Origin: Paenibacillus aceris
GTDB taxonomy: Bacteria; Bacillota; Bacilli; Paenibacillales; NBRC-103111
Assembly (NCBI RefSeq): GCF_017874035.1
Contig: NZ_JAGGKV010000024.1
Location: forward strand, 50,203-114,202
Reading direction: 5' to 3'
Length of the DNA: 64,000 bases
Shown here: piece by piece, positions 17,306 to 26,690 of the stretch
Position numbering within the stretch: position 1 is the stretch's first letter
Layout: the number at the start of each line of letters is the position of its first letter
Made by a program: the position numbers and the translations under genes
Notes under the pieces: generated by a model
Seen by the model: the letters and a program-made list of their open reading frames with translations, nothing else
What the model was told of the DNA's origin: nothing
Databases searched by the model: none

Positions 17306-18172
17306 ATGAAAAAAAGTGCAAGCGACCGCATCTTTGACGCTGTCAATATTACGATTCTGGGCCTGATTGCCTTGCTGACATTTTTTCCGATTTATTATGT
17401 ATTCGTTGTGTCCTTCACAGACCCGACAGAATTTTTGCAGAAAAAGTTTATCCTTTTTCCTGAGCATTGGTCCCTCGATTCCTATAAATATTTGCTAGGT
17501 ACAAAAGCATTCCTGGGCTCCATCGGAAACAGCGCCTATCTGGCTATTGTCGGGACGCTGCTTAGTCTAGTGGTTACGGCGGCGCTCGCGTACGCGATAT
17601 CCCGCAGACGCCTGCCGGGAAGAAAAATGTTTGCGTTGATGATCCTGCTGACCATTTTGTTCAGCCCGGGCATTATTCCGAACTACTTGCTGGTTAGAGA
17701 CATGAATTTGATTAATAATACCTGGTCATTGATTCTTCCGGCCTTGGCTAGCGGTTGGAACGTTATTTTGATGCGAAGCTTCTTCTCCGGCATCCCGGCT
17801 GAACTGGAAGAATCGGCAGCGATTGACGGCTGCAACGATATAACGACCTTTTTCAGAATCATTCTCCCGCTTTCGCTACCTTCCTTGGCAGCGTTCGGCT
17901 TGTTCTATGCCGTAGGATACTGGAACTCTTATTTTTCCGCGCTGCTATACTTGAATGATGCGGATAAATGGCCGATTCAGGTACTGCTGCAAAACATGCT
18001 GCAAAATGCTCAAAACAGCGACTTAGGGCAGGATGCCTTCGTAGCTGCTCCTCCGGCAGAGACACTTAAGATGGCGGCTGTTGTCGTCGCGACGATTCCG
18101 ATTTTATGTGTGTATCCGTTCCTTCAGAAGCATTTTGCCAAAGGCTCAATGGTCGGGTCGGTGAAAGGCTAA
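17306..18172 (+). CDS. Sugar ABC transporter permease, YtcP/LplC type
   Basis: A 288-residue partner permease with about six helices (NITILGLIALLTFFPIYYVF at the start) and the EAA loop EESAAIDGCNDITTFFRIILP. It ends in the family pattern YPFLQKHFAKGSMVGSVKG. GGAGGG lies 8 bases before the ATG and 11 bases after the previous stop. A strong terminator directly follows, separating the two permeases from the regulator and binding protein; the system has no ATPase gene of its own and must borrow one. Confidence 0.9.
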   Translation: MKKSASDRIFDAVNITILGLIALLTFFPIYYVFVVSFTDPTEFLQKKFILFPEHWSLDSYKYLLGTKAFLGSIGNSAYLAIVGTLLSLVVTAALAYAISRRRLPGRKMFALMILLTILFSPGIIPNYLLVRDMNLINNTWSLILPALASGWNVILMRSFFSGIPAELEESAAIDGCNDITTFFRIILPLSLPSLAAFGLFYAVGYWNSYFSALLYLNDADKWPIQVLLQNMLQNAQNSDLGQDAFVAAPPAETLKMAAVVVATIPILCVYPFLQKHFAKGSMVGSVKG

Positions 18173-18186
18173 TCTAAGGTCTCATC

Positions 18187-18224
18187 ATGATTTCGATGGA
18201 ATTTCCATCGAAATCATTTTTTTA
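18187..18224 (+). terminator. Intrinsic terminator, perfect 15-bp stem plus T-run
   Basis: ATGATTTCGATGGAA (18187-18201) and TTCCATCGAAATCAT (18203-18217) are exact inverted repeats, followed by a run of seven T. It ends the GH106-like/permease operon. The in-frame ATG of the next gene at 18187 lies in this stem and so cannot be its start. Confidence 0.88.
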
Positions 18225-18276
18225 TTGCTGTATAATGAACGGGATGCTAAGAACTGCTTGGAAGGTGGGCCCAGTT

Positions 18277-20589
18277 TTGCTGAAACGTAGAGGAAGTTTT
18301 TATCGTAATAGCTTAGTTATGATTATGTTGATCGCATGCATCCCGGGAATCGTGATGGGGTTTGTCATTTATTGGACGGTGACGAATAAAATTGAGGGCG
18401 AGCTGCAGCGCTTGCATCATAATAAAATCATTCAGCAAGAGAAGAATGTCGAAGCACAATTCGCCAATTTGGAGATGACCTTCTCCCATTGGGCGTTTGA
18501 GCCTAACCTTGGCGCTAAACTGAAAAACTTAAGCTTTGCGACCGATTTTGAGCAGGTCCATGAGCTCTACAGGACGCTGTTGATTATTGAAGGTTCCAAT
18601 CCTTTGATTGACAAGGCTTCGCTTTATTTCGGAAGCTCCCGCCCAGTGGTCATGAATAAGGAAGGGTATGATTATCAGGAAAATCCTGACGTTCTCGAAC
18701 AGTATAGCGCCCTAATGAAGAGGGAAAAATCGATTTATTGGATGGACGCAGCAGGTTTGCCGGGGATGCCAAAAAGCTCTGACGGGACTACGCTGGCTCT
18801 AATCAACAAACTTCCCGGCGGACCAACGGAGCCCTATGGGCTATTAATCGCAACATTGAATAAAACGAGATTGGAAGAACAGCTGAAAACGCTTAATCCT
18901 TTGGGAGAAGGCTCGACCTTATTGTTAAGCGGAGACAATCAGTGGAAAATCTCGTCGAACGGACAGCGAACCGAGCTCGACATGGCGCTTGAAAACGAAT
19001 ATCAGAGCCGGGGCTCCAAAGAGGACTCCTTTTTATTTTCTTATCAGAAAGCGGTCTATTCGGTATCGATCAGCCAATTTACGAGACTTGGAACCACGTG
19101 GGTGTTTCTTTCTGCTGTCCCGCTTTCCAGCATTACGTCGCCTGTATTGTTAATTTCCAAGGTGATCCTTTTTGTTAGTCTTGGCGGCTTGCTGCTTGCC
19201 CTTGGGCTATCCTGGATGGGCTCGAGGCGGATCTACTCTCCGCTAGAACGTCTATTCCGCAAGCTAAGCGGTGGGCATGGCAGAGACGGACATCGCAATG
19301 AGTTTGAATGGATCGAGATGAAGTGGGACTCGCTCACGAAAGAGGGCGAGCACTTGAGAAATAAGCTGGATCTTCAGCTTCCGGTTCTCCGGGAAGGCTT
19401 CCTGATGCAGCTGGTGCAGGGGTATTTATTCGAGCTCACCGAATCCAACGTACAAGAACGATTGAAGCAGTTTGGACTTGATTTGGATAATAAGCAGATC
19501 AGTGCTATGGTTGTCCAAATGCGCGGTTTAAATTGGGAAAAAGGTGCACGGTTCTCCCAAGGAGACGAGGAGTTGGTCGCTTTTGCCGTAGGCAATATCG
19601 CGAAGGAACTTGGAGAAAACATGGGAGTGCGCTGCGATGTCTTGAACTTTCACGATCTGTCGCTAGGCTTGTTCCTGACGCTGCCGAAGGAGTGGGGTCC
19701 CGAGCGCAGCAAAGCGTGGCTGTGTGACTTTGGAAACGAAATGCTTCAGATCATTCAGAAGATTTTGAAGTTACAAGCGGTTATTGTCATGGGCAATACA
19801 ACAACTCAGATCAGCCATGTTCCATACTTGTTCGAAGAAACAAGACAACTGCTGAATTATTGGGATCTCAAAGACAATAACGAGCTCATTGATGTCGTAC
19901 AATTCCATAAATCATCGAGCCAACTCGCTTTTCCTTATAATTTCATGTTGGAAAAAGAGCTGATTCACGCCATCCGAATTGGATCGGAAGAGGAGGCGGT
20001 GAAGCTTGCACGGCAATTTATTGATGAATTAACTTCCTCCGGGCTGAAAAAGCTGGTGATTCAGCAAGGGATGAACCAATTGCTCGGAAGCATACAGCAC
20101 AATATGCTGCAGTCCGGCATCAATCCCATCCGTATGTTCGAAGGGGCTAACCTATTCCAAGAGCTGAATCAGCTGAATGAGCCTGGCGAGATGCTCCGCT
20201 GGTTGGAAACACGCGTTGTAGGAACCTATGTCCAGGAACTAACGGGACGGCAGGATTTCCAAATGAAGCAGATCGTTGAGAATGTCATGCTCTTCATTCA
20301 GGAAAATTACAGAACCAACCTTTCCTTGGAGTCGTGCGCCGACCATTTCGGCACATCTCCGTATACGCTTAGCCGGGCGATTAAGCAAGTGACGGGCATT
20401 AATTTCATCGACTATTTGACCAATCTCCGGATCGGACAAGCCAAGGAACTGCTGCGTACGACGACGCTGAAAATTAATGAGATTGCAGATCAAGTCGGTT
20501 ATCAGCACACGTACTTCAACAGGATCTTTAAGAAGGCTGAGGGGGTCTCACCAAGTCAATACAGGGATATGGTACAGAAGGACAAATAA
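18277..20589 (+). CDS. Membrane-bound AraC-family regulator with extracellular sensor
   Basis: A one-protein sensor/regulator of about 770 residues. A first membrane helix (SLVMIMLIACIPGIVMGFVI), an extracellular sensor of about 260 residues and a second helix (KVILFVSLGGLLLALGLSWM) are followed by a cytoplasmic part ending in two AraC helix-turn-helices: NLSLESCADHFGTSPYTLSR and LKINEIADQVGYQHTYFNRI. This is the YesS-like type found beside Paenibacillus oligosaccharide transporters. TTG 18277, after GGAAGGTGGG at 7-8 bases, is the preferred start; ATG 18244 is an alternative and ATG 18187 is inside a terminator. It probably activates the surrounding pectin-utilisation genes when an oligosaccharide is bound outside. 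Confidence 0.85.
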   Translation: MLKRRGSFYRNSLVMIMLIACIPGIVMGFVIYWTVTNKIEGELQRLHHNKIIQQEKNVEAQFANLEMTFSHWAFEPNLGAKLKNLSFATDFEQVHELYRTLLIIEGSNPLIDKASLYFGSSRPVVMNKEGYDYQENPDVLEQYSALMKREKSIYWMDAAGLPGMPKSSDGTTLALINKLPGGPTEPYGLLIATLNKTRLEEQLKTLNPLGEGSTLLLSGDNQWKISSNGQRTELDMALENEYQSRGSKEDSFLFSYQKAVYSVSISQFTRLGTTWVFLSAVPLSSITSPVLLISKVILFVSLGGLLLALGLSWMGSRRIYSPLERLFRKLSGGHGRDGHRNEFEWIEMKWDSLTKEGEHLRNKLDLQLPVLREGFLMQLVQGYLFELTESNVQERLKQFGLDLDNKQISAMVVQMRGLNWEKGARFSQGDEELVAFAVGNIAKELGENMGVRCDVLNFHDLSLGLFLTLPKEWGPERSKAWLCDFGNEMLQIIQKILKLQAVIVMGNTTTQISHVPYLFEETRQLLNYWDLKDNNELIDVVQFHKSSSQLAFPYNFMLEKELIHAIRIGSEEEAVKLARQFIDELTSSGLKKLVIQQGMNQLLGSIQHNMLQSGINPIRMFEGANLFQELNQLNEPGEMLRWLETRVVGTYVQELTGRQDFQMKQIVENVMLFIQENYRTNLSLESCADHFGTSPYTLSRAIKQVTGINFIDYLTNLRIGQAKELLRTTTLKINEIADQVGYQHTYFNRIFKKAEGVSPSQYRDMVQKDK

Positions 20590-20598
20590 CCCGGAACT

Positions 20599-20640
20599 CC
20601 GCTTCCAGACTTGGCGCAAAACCAGGCGGGGAGCGGATTT
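20599..20640 (+). terminator. Probable intrinsic terminator after the AraC-type regulator
   Basis: CCGCTTCC (20599-20606) pairs with GGGAGCGG (20629-20636), with one G-T pair and a 22-base loop, followed by ATTTTCT. The stem is modest, so the call is tentative. Confidence 0.45.
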
Positions 20641-20717
20641 TCTGCATTCGTGCAAGGAATGAATAGTGTGCAATAAAGGATAAGCCGGCCGATTGGCGTG
20701 TCTGCAAGAAAGTCGAG

Positions 20718-20746
20718 TTGTCGGGAAGTCTAATATCCCTTACGAT
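20718..20746 (+). promoter_or_regulatory. Candidate sigma-A promoter for the binding-protein operon
   Basis: TTGTCG and TACGAT are separated by exactly 17 bases, each matching four of six consensus positions, 52 bases before the binding-protein start. The weak match would suit an activator-dependent promoter driven by the upstream AraC-type protein. No activator site was identified. Confidence 0.35.
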
Positions 20747-20797
20747 GTGAATCACAGCACGAAGCTAATTTAATCAAGAAAAAGGGGATGAAACAAA

Positions 20798-22345
20798 ATG
20801 ACTTTTAAAGTCAGAAAGAAAGCAGCGTTAGGCTTGACTGCCATGCTGATTGCCGCGACGGCACTTACTGCATGCGGGAATAAAACTGAAAGCACGACGA
20901 CGGCTCAATCCGGATCGGATACGGCGCCGCTAAATGTCAATATTATGACGATTCTTCTAAGCGCTAACCCGCCTGCAAATGATAACGCTATCAAGCTGGC
21001 GATTGAAAAAGCGACCAATTCCAAGATGAACATTCAATGGGTATCTGCGAATAGCTATCCCGATAAATTGAACGTTACACTCGCTTCCGGTGACATTCCT
21101 GAGCTCATTTATATCCCTGATCCGTTTACTTCCGTGTTCCGCAGCATGGTTCAGCAAGGTGCATTCTGGGATATAAGCAATTACATCAAGGATTATCCGA
21201 ACTTAAACAGCAAGATTTCCAAAACCGCTTGGGATTTGACTAAAATGGAAGACGGAAAAAATTATTCCATTCCTCGTCCGCGTCCAACGGAAGGAGATAC
21301 GTTCTTTCTTTTCCGTAAAGACTGGCTCGATAACCTGGGCATGAATGTGCCGACGACAACCGATGAATTGTATCAAGTGTATAAAGCCTTTACTGAGAAT
21401 GATCCGGACAAAAACGGCAAAAAAGATACAATCGGTCTTTCCGTTAATGCGACCAACGGAGATAAAGTTTCCGATACGTTAGGTCAAATTGAAAACTCCT
21501 TCGCTAAATCCAATGGCGATTGGAAATGGGTCAACGATCAGATGGTATTCAAATCGTTTCTCCCTGAAGAGCGTCAAGCGCTTGAATTCGTAATTAAGCT
21601 CTACAAAGAAAAACTGATTCCGGAAGATTTCGCTTCTCTGAAAACGAGCCAAGTGAAGGACATCGTGAAGACAGATAAAGCGGGCGGTCTTGTAGATAAA
21701 ACAGGAACTGTCGTGTCCGATTACTTGAACGATTTGAAAAAGATTAATCCGAATGTGAAAGAAACAGATTTCTATCCGGCTACAAATATTAACGGCTACA
21801 ATCCGAAAGGACCTGGATTCTCCGGCGTACTGGCGATTCCGAAAACCGTTAAAGAAGATAAAATGAAGCGTATTCTGAAAATGGTCGATACGTGGATGAA
21901 CGATGACGTGTTCGCGATTCAAACCTATGGCATGGAAGGTGTAGACCATACGGTGAAAGACGGCGTGAAGGTTGTCGACTCCAAGAAATTGGCGGATGAC
22001 GGAGGACCGGATTTCAATCAGATCGTCTATGTCGCTGATCCATATGCGAGTACAGTGAAGAACTTCTTCCAGAAGGATACACAAGATTTGTACAGAAAAG
22101 TTCAGGACGAACGTGCCAAAACAAGCCAAGCGGATATCAGCATCGGCCTGTACTCTCCGACCGCTATGCAATACTTGCCGGAGCTTCAGAAGAAAGTGCT
22201 TGATATGAAGGTTAAGGTCATCTTAGGAAAAGAAACGATTGCCGCATGGGATGACTTTGTCAATAAGCTGAAAACAGACGCGAACGTCGTGAAAATGAGC
22301 CAAGAAATGACGGATGCTTACAAGAAGCGTCTTGCCGCAAAATAA
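20798..22345 (+). CDS. ABC transporter solute-binding lipoprotein (oligosaccharide type)
   Basis: A 515-residue extracellular receptor. The signal peptide ends at lipobox LTAC (about residues 23-26), which gives a lipid-anchored protein. Typical family text includes ASGDIPELIYIPDPFTSVF, FFLFRKDWLDNLGMNVPTT and NGKKDTIGLSVN, the last resembling the DxNxDGxxD-like metal or loop motif seen in these receptors. AAAGGGGAT precedes the ATG. It should feed the permease pair at 16317/17306, from which it is separated by the regulator gene. Given the downstream GH105 and GH28 genes, an unsaturated galacturonide or rhamnogalacturonan fragment is the likely ligand (inference). Confidence 0.9.
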   Translation: MTFKVRKKAALGLTAMLIAATALTACGNKTESTTTAQSGSDTAPLNVNIMTILLSANPPANDNAIKLAIEKATNSKMNIQWVSANSYPDKLNVTLASGDIPELIYIPDPFTSVFRSMVQQGAFWDISNYIKDYPNLNSKISKTAWDLTKMEDGKNYSIPRPRPTEGDTFFLFRKDWLDNLGMNVPTTTDELYQVYKAFTENDPDKNGKKDTIGLSVNATNGDKVSDTLGQIENSFAKSNGDWKWVNDQMVFKSFLPEERQALEFVIKLYKEKLIPEDFASLKTSQVKDIVKTDKAGGLVDKTGTVVSDYLNDLKKINPNVKETDFYPATNINGYNPKGPGFSGVLAIPKTVKEDKMKRILKMVDTWMNDDVFAIQTYGMEGVDHTVKDGVKVVDSKKLADDGGPDFNQIVYVADPYASTVKNFFQKDTQDLYRKVQDERAKTSQADISIGLYSPTAMQYLPELQKKVLDMKVKVILGKETIAAWDDFVNKLKTDANVVKMSQEMTDAYKKRLAAK

Positions 22346-22358
22346 AGAGAGCTCAGCT

Positions 22359-22391
22359 GACTCCCGCGCTTATGGTGTGGGAGTCTTTGTC
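22359..22391 (+). terminator. Partial terminator/attenuator after the binding-protein gene
   Basis: GACTCCC (22359-22365) and GGGAGTC (22379-22385) form a 7-bp stem with further G-T pairing inside, followed by TTTGTCT. It sits between the binding-protein gene and the GH105 gene and may reduce read-through into the enzyme genes. Confidence 0.6.
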
Positions 22392-22416
22392 TTAGAGGAG
22401 AGAGGAGAAACCTGCT

Positions 22417-24591
22417 ATGGCTTATTTTGAAGCAAATGAATCAGTATTTAAGAAGTGTTACCACGATGTGGAAGGAACCCTTCAGACGATTGCACAGCGT
22501 TATATCGGTGCGAGTCCCGCACACCCTTTCGTGTACCGGTTGTTCAACAAGGATGGTTTCGCCCGTATTCACGATTACAGATATGATATGAATTTTCAGG
22601 AACGCTGGGAGAATATGCGCATTGGGGAGTTTGTCTATGCTTGGGCAAAGCTTTGGAGCGACCAGCCGGTAGAGCTTAACTTTGGCATTAGCTGTTATAG
22701 TCCGGTCCATATTTATGTAAACGGCGAGCGCGTGTTTGCGTCAAATATTTCGGATGAGATGGCCCCTGAACGCAAAAACGTATTCCGTGCACAGATGAAC
22801 AAAGGCTGGAATGAATTTGTGCTTCAGTTCGAGAATACGGCAAACGGGTGCGGCGGTGTGTTCGGCACAGGCTCGTACAAAAATTTTCCGCTTCACTTCA
22901 TCTGTCCAACGCAGGAGCGGGACGGTCAGGAAGGTTGGATCTATTCGGAGCCGACGAGTGTTGACGCGGAACAACTGCTGGCTGAAGGGTTAATGGAGAC
23001 AGACGGTCTCGTGAAGTGGCTGCCTAATCATAGCTGGAATGAAGAGGCGCGTCAGAGCGGTGTATTCACAAGATTGTTCGGCGCGGAGCCAGGACGTACG
23101 GCCATCGCTTGGACAAGAGCGCGCAGCGGTATTGCCGGTCAGTTAAGCAAGTGGCTTGGCAAACATGACGGTTCCTTAACGGTCTATGTCAATGGCAAGG
23201 AAGTGTATTCGGCGCAGAACAGCGCTGAATTCCAAATCGATATTCCGCTCGATTTCGGAGATCATGACATTGTGGTTCGTTCGACCTGCACGGGGGGAGA
23301 ATGGGGCTTTACTATGCAGCCTGCAGTGGAGGGACATGCGGTATCCTTGGTAGCTCCTTTTTCAGTCGAAGGCCTAGATGATCATTGGCTCTATTTGGGC
23401 TCTTTTGAGCAGGCAAGCGTACCTGAACCGGAGGGAATCCAGTTATTGAACAGAGTCTACGACGACGGCAGGGGAGGCACGTACTGGAGAGCCGATCGGC
23501 CAAACACCTGGGTTCGGCCTTATTTGGAGAATACACTTTTCGCAAAATGGAATTACCCGCTTGGGGTTACGTTGTATGGCCTCATACAGACTGGAGCGGC
23601 TCTTAACAGGAAGGACTATATCGATTATGTACGCCGCCATGTGGAGCAGAGCGCATCCTTTGACGAGTACTCGTTATGGGACGGAAAGCAGTATGGGGCT
23701 GCGGGTGTCAACAATCAGTTGGCCTTCATTGACAGTTTGGATGATTGCGGCTCATTCGGCGCGACGATGCTTGCTGCTCTTGACTATGGGAAGATTGAAG
23801 GGGCGGAGAAGGTGGCGGCCAGAATCGCCGATTACATCACTCATGTGCAAGACCGATTGCCGAACGGCGCGCTTTACCGGGTACGCGGGAGCGTTGATTT
23901 CATGAAAGATACGCTTTGGTGCGACGATTTGTATATGAGCATTCCCTTCTTGTATAGATATTCCGCATACGCACAGGATGCTTCCTACATGGATGATGCA
24001 GCGAATCAGATTCTTCTATATAAAAAGTATTTATATATGCCGGAACAACAAATCATGTCGCACATCTACGACTTTAAAACCAATCGGCCTACGCTAATAC
24101 CATGGGGGCGTGGGAACGGATGGGTGCTGTTCTCGCTTGCCGAACTGCTGGGCGCGCTCCCGGAGAAGCACGAAAAACGGGAGGCACTGCTTGCTTTTTA
24201 TCGTGAGTTGTGTGAAGGATTCTTGCAGCTGCAAGGGATAAACGGGCTCTGGCATCAAGTATTGACCGATCCTGCTTCCTATGAGGAAACGTCTTGTACG
24301 TCCATGTTCATGTACGCCTTCGCCAAAGGTATTCAGAACGGATGGTTGCTTGAGCCTGAGGCCTATGTGCAAGCTGTGATGAAAGGTTGGACAGGGCTGA
24401 CCAAGATCAGCATCGATAAGTTCGGAAATATTTACGGGGTATGCAGAGGCTCCGGCTATTCGTTCTCCGGGCGTTATTACAAGGATGAACTGCCATGGCT
24501 GCTGAACGATACACATGGGATCGGGATCGTCATGCTGGCTGGCGTGGAGGTTATGAAAGTACAGCAGCATTTGAAAGCGGGGACTGCCTGA
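22417..24591 (+). CDS. GH105/GH88-family unsaturated rhamnogalacturonyl hydrolase with N-terminal extension
   Basis: A 724-residue cytoplasmic protein (no signal). Residues about 370-715 form the (alpha/alpha)6 barrel of GH105 enzymes, which remove 4,5-unsaturated galacturonic acid from lyase products: SLDDCGSFGATMLAALDYG, KDTLWCDDLYMSIPFLYRYS (the WxDDLYM motif with the catalytic Asp) and IPWGRGNGWVLFSLAELLG (the RGNGW motif). The first 350 residues are beta-rich and look like a sugar-binding or jelly-roll extension (AWAKLWSDQPVELNFGI). GGAGAGAGGAG precedes the ATG. The stop overlaps the next start (TGATG). The family is known for acting on imported rhamnogalacturonan disaccharides. Confidence 0.85.
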   Translation: MAYFEANESVFKKCYHDVEGTLQTIAQRYIGASPAHPFVYRLFNKDGFARIHDYRYDMNFQERWENMRIGEFVYAWAKLWSDQPVELNFGISCYSPVHIYVNGERVFASNISDEMAPERKNVFRAQMNKGWNEFVLQFENTANGCGGVFGTGSYKNFPLHFICPTQERDGQEGWIYSEPTSVDAEQLLAEGLMETDGLVKWLPNHSWNEEARQSGVFTRLFGAEPGRTAIAWTRARSGIAGQLSKWLGKHDGSLTVYVNGKEVYSAQNSAEFQIDIPLDFGDHDIVVRSTCTGGEWGFTMQPAVEGHAVSLVAPFSVEGLDDHWLYLGSFEQASVPEPEGIQLLNRVYDDGRGGTYWRADRPNTWVRPYLENTLFAKWNYPLGVTLYGLIQTGAALNRKDYIDYVRRHVEQSASFDEYSLWDGKQYGAAGVNNQLAFIDSLDDCGSFGATMLAALDYGKIEGAEKVAARIADYITHVQDRLPNGALYRVRGSVDFMKDTLWCDDLYMSIPFLYRYSAYAQDASYMDDAANQILLYKKYLYMPEQQIMSHIYDFKTNRPTLIPWGRGNGWVLFSLAELLGALPEKHEKREALLAFYRELCEGFLQLQGINGLWHQVLTDPASYEETSCTSMFMYAFAKGIQNGWLLEPEAYVQAVMKGWTGLTKISIDKFGNIYGVCRGSGYSFSGRYYKDELPWLLNDTHGIGIVMLAGVEVMKVQQHLKAGTA

Positions 24592-25970
24592 TGAATCCGA
24601 AGATGTCTCAGAATTCCCTGCCTGCATATCACGTTGCCAAGGTGACGGATACGCATGTTTGCACGGAAGCGATCCAACGAGCCATTGATGAGGCAGCCGC
24701 CAGCGGAGGCGGAAAGGTCATCTTGTCAGGCGGTGTATATACGTCGGGCGCGATTTTCTTAAAGTCGCATGTTGAGCTTGAAATCGCGGAAGGATCGGTG
24801 CTTCGGGCGGTAGTAGACGAATCGGCGTATCCGTCCATCTGGACGCGCGTTGCGGGTATCGAAATGCAGTGGCACAGCGCCCTGCTGAATGTTTGCGGTC
24901 AGACTGATGTAAGAATCAGCGGAAAAGGTCTTATTGATGGCCAGGGCGAATATTGGTGGCATAAGTATTGGGGCTCCGACCGGCTTGGCGGGATGAGGAA
25001 GGTTTACACGTCACAGGGGCTCCGGTGGGCAGTTGATTATGATTGCAAGCGGCCACGGCTGCTGCTTGTTTCCGATTCCTCTCATGTTGATATCAGCGGA
25101 CTTACGTTCATACGCTCTCCTTTCTGGAATGTCCATATTTGCTACTCCGAGCATGTCACGGTGAGCGGGCTGCGGATTGAGCGAAACGAAGGACCGAGTA
25201 CAGACGGCATCGACATTGATTCCTCGTCGAATGTGCTGGTTGAGCATTGCTATGTCGATTGTAATGACGACAACTTCTGCATTAAGGCCGGTAGGGATGC
25301 CGACGGCTTGCGGGTCAATCGCCCGTGCGAGAATGTTGTCATCCGTCATTGTGAAATGGGACGCGGAGGCGGCATTACAATCGGTAGCGAAACTTCCGGG
25401 GGCATTCGCAATGTGGAGATCTCCGATATTACGGCGAAAGGCACTGAAAACGGGTTCCGTTTAAAATCGGCGCGCACCCGCGGAGGCGTGATCGAGAACA
25501 TTCGTGTCAACCGGATGAGCATGACAGATGTAAGAAATCCGTTCAGCTTTCTCTTGAACTGGAATCCCAGCTACAGCTATGCGGAGATTCCAAAGGCGTA
25601 TGAAGGGGACGTTCCAGATCACTGGAAAGTGATGGCTGAGCCGGTATCGCCGCCTTCGCGGGGCATCCCGCATTTCAAAAACATCGATATTTCGGATGTC
25701 AAGGTGCACAGCTTATTTCATGCGGGACCAAAGGATGGAAGCGGAAGTTTGCCGCGCTCAAGAGCGTTCGAGGTAGAGGCCTACCCGGAGCAGCCGATAG
25801 AGGGGATTCGGTTTACTAACGTTGGGATGACCGTTCACCAATCCGGATCCATTGCCCACGCTTTGAATTGGACGATGGATAATGTGGTTGTGCGCACATT
25901 AGATCCAGCACCGCTCGAGAAGGTCAATTGCACGAACGTTGAGCTGCCTGTATTTGAACATCTATCCTAA
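24591..25970 (+). CDS. GH28-family glycoside hydrolase (exo-polygalacturonase-like), variant active site
   Basis: A 459-residue right-handed beta-helix enzyme without signal peptide. GH28 landmarks in order: the usual NTD motif appears as STDGIDIDSS, the DD motif as DCNDDNFCIKAG, GHGG as GRGGGITIGSETSGG (no His at the usual place), and RIK as ENGFRLKSA. The three catalytic Asp positions are kept, but the conserved His is missing, so the activity may be altered. An in-frame ATG at 24495 lies within the GH105 gene; the ATG at 24591, overlapping the GH105 stop by one base, fits coupled translation. It probably trims galacturonic acid residues from imported fragments. Confidence 0.85.
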   Translation: MNPKMSQNSLPAYHVAKVTDTHVCTEAIQRAIDEAAASGGGKVILSGGVYTSGAIFLKSHVELEIAEGSVLRAVVDESAYPSIWTRVAGIEMQWHSALLNVCGQTDVRISGKGLIDGQGEYWWHKYWGSDRLGGMRKVYTSQGLRWAVDYDCKRPRLLLVSDSSHVDISGLTFIRSPFWNVHICYSEHVTVSGLRIERNEGPSTDGIDIDSSSNVLVEHCYVDCNDDNFCIKAGRDADGLRVNRPCENVVIRHCEMGRGGGITIGSETSGGIRNVEISDITAKGTENGFRLKSARTRGGVIENIRVNRMSMTDVRNPFSFLLNWNPSYSYAEIPKAYEGDVPDHWKVMAEPVSPPSRGIPHFKNIDISDVKVHSLFHAGPKDGSGSLPRSRAFEVEAYPEQPIEGIRFTNVGMTVHQSGSIAHALNWTMDNVVVRTLDPAPLEKVNCTNVELPVFEHLS

Positions 25971-25983
25971 GGAAAGCCGAGGC

Positions 25984-26652
25984 ATGTCATCTATGATCAA
26001 AAGAATGATGTATCGGGCTGAGTTGGCGCAAGGCCAAGAGTCCGCAGGCTTGAAAGCTTTACAGATAAGTGAACAGGCCAAGAAACTGGTTGAGCAGGGA
26101 GAAGTCATGACGGCTGCAGCTTTCTCTTGGAGAAACAATCTCTTTCTCTATTACGAATGCATAAACCGTGAAGTGGCTCCTGAAGAGATCGCCGGCGCCG
26201 CGCTTCCATATTTGAAGGAGTGGCCTGGACAATCGCAACCTCGGAAGTGGATCTTGATGATCGATGTGTTCCACTTTAACGAGCCGGCCAGTCACGAGCA
26301 CTGGCTGCGTAAGCAGCCGGTCGAGAGACGTGCGGGGAGGGTCGCTTTCTTGAAGCCGGAGATGATGAGCAGCTACATCTATTATCATTATCAGCTTCAA
26401 GAGGAGAGGGCTTTTTCCGGGGATAAATATGAAATCATTGCCATGCACGAAAACCTGTTATTCGGTTATCAGGAATTTCCGAAGGTCATCGAGGAGCCTG
26501 TTGTGCCAGGCCGACTGAATACGAAGGGAACCCCGGAAAATTGGAACGATTCGCGGATGGATCTGCATTTTCAGCCATGGGAAGACGATGGATATTTATA
26601 TTTTAAACCGATTGAACAAATTTTCGCTTATTACATTGGCGACATGACTTGA
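25984..26652 (+). CDS. Unrecognised 222-residue protein inside the pectin operon, possible tandem ferredoxin-like (RhaM-type) fold
   Basis: I do not recognise a named family. The protein lacks signal and membrane segments and begins at the ATG at 25984, 10 bases after AAGGA, 13 bases past the GH28 stop. Two similar halves can be seen: helices followed by TAAAFSWRNNLFLYYECI in the first half, and RVAFLKPEMMSSYIYYHYQL followed by EIIAMHENLLFGYQEFP in the second. The strand pattern with RNxLFxYxE resembles rhamnose mutarotase and related dimeric alpha/beta barrels (AIYLDxxxNLLFAFxE). A role in handling rhamnose or uronic acid released by its neighbours is therefore possible but is inference only. 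Confidence 0.6.
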   Translation: MSSMIKRMMYRAELAQGQESAGLKALQISEQAKKLVEQGEVMTAAAFSWRNNLFLYYECINREVAPEEIAGAALPYLKEWPGQSQPRKWILMIDVFHFNEPASHEHWLRKQPVERRAGRVAFLKPEMMSSYIYYHYQLQEERAFSGDKYEIIAMHENLLFGYQEFPKVIEEPVVPGRLNTKGTPENWNDSRMDLHFQPWEDDGYLYFKPIEQIFAYYIGDMT

Positions 26653-26690
26653 GGAACGAATCGGAACAAGGGAAGGGGACACTGTAAAGG

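Noticed and set aside
21479..22171. Minus-strand open frame of 230 codons inside the binding-protein gene
   Set aside because: Antisense shadow of a well-supported lipoprotein gene; composition (many Arg, Ile, His) is typical of reverse-frame translation.
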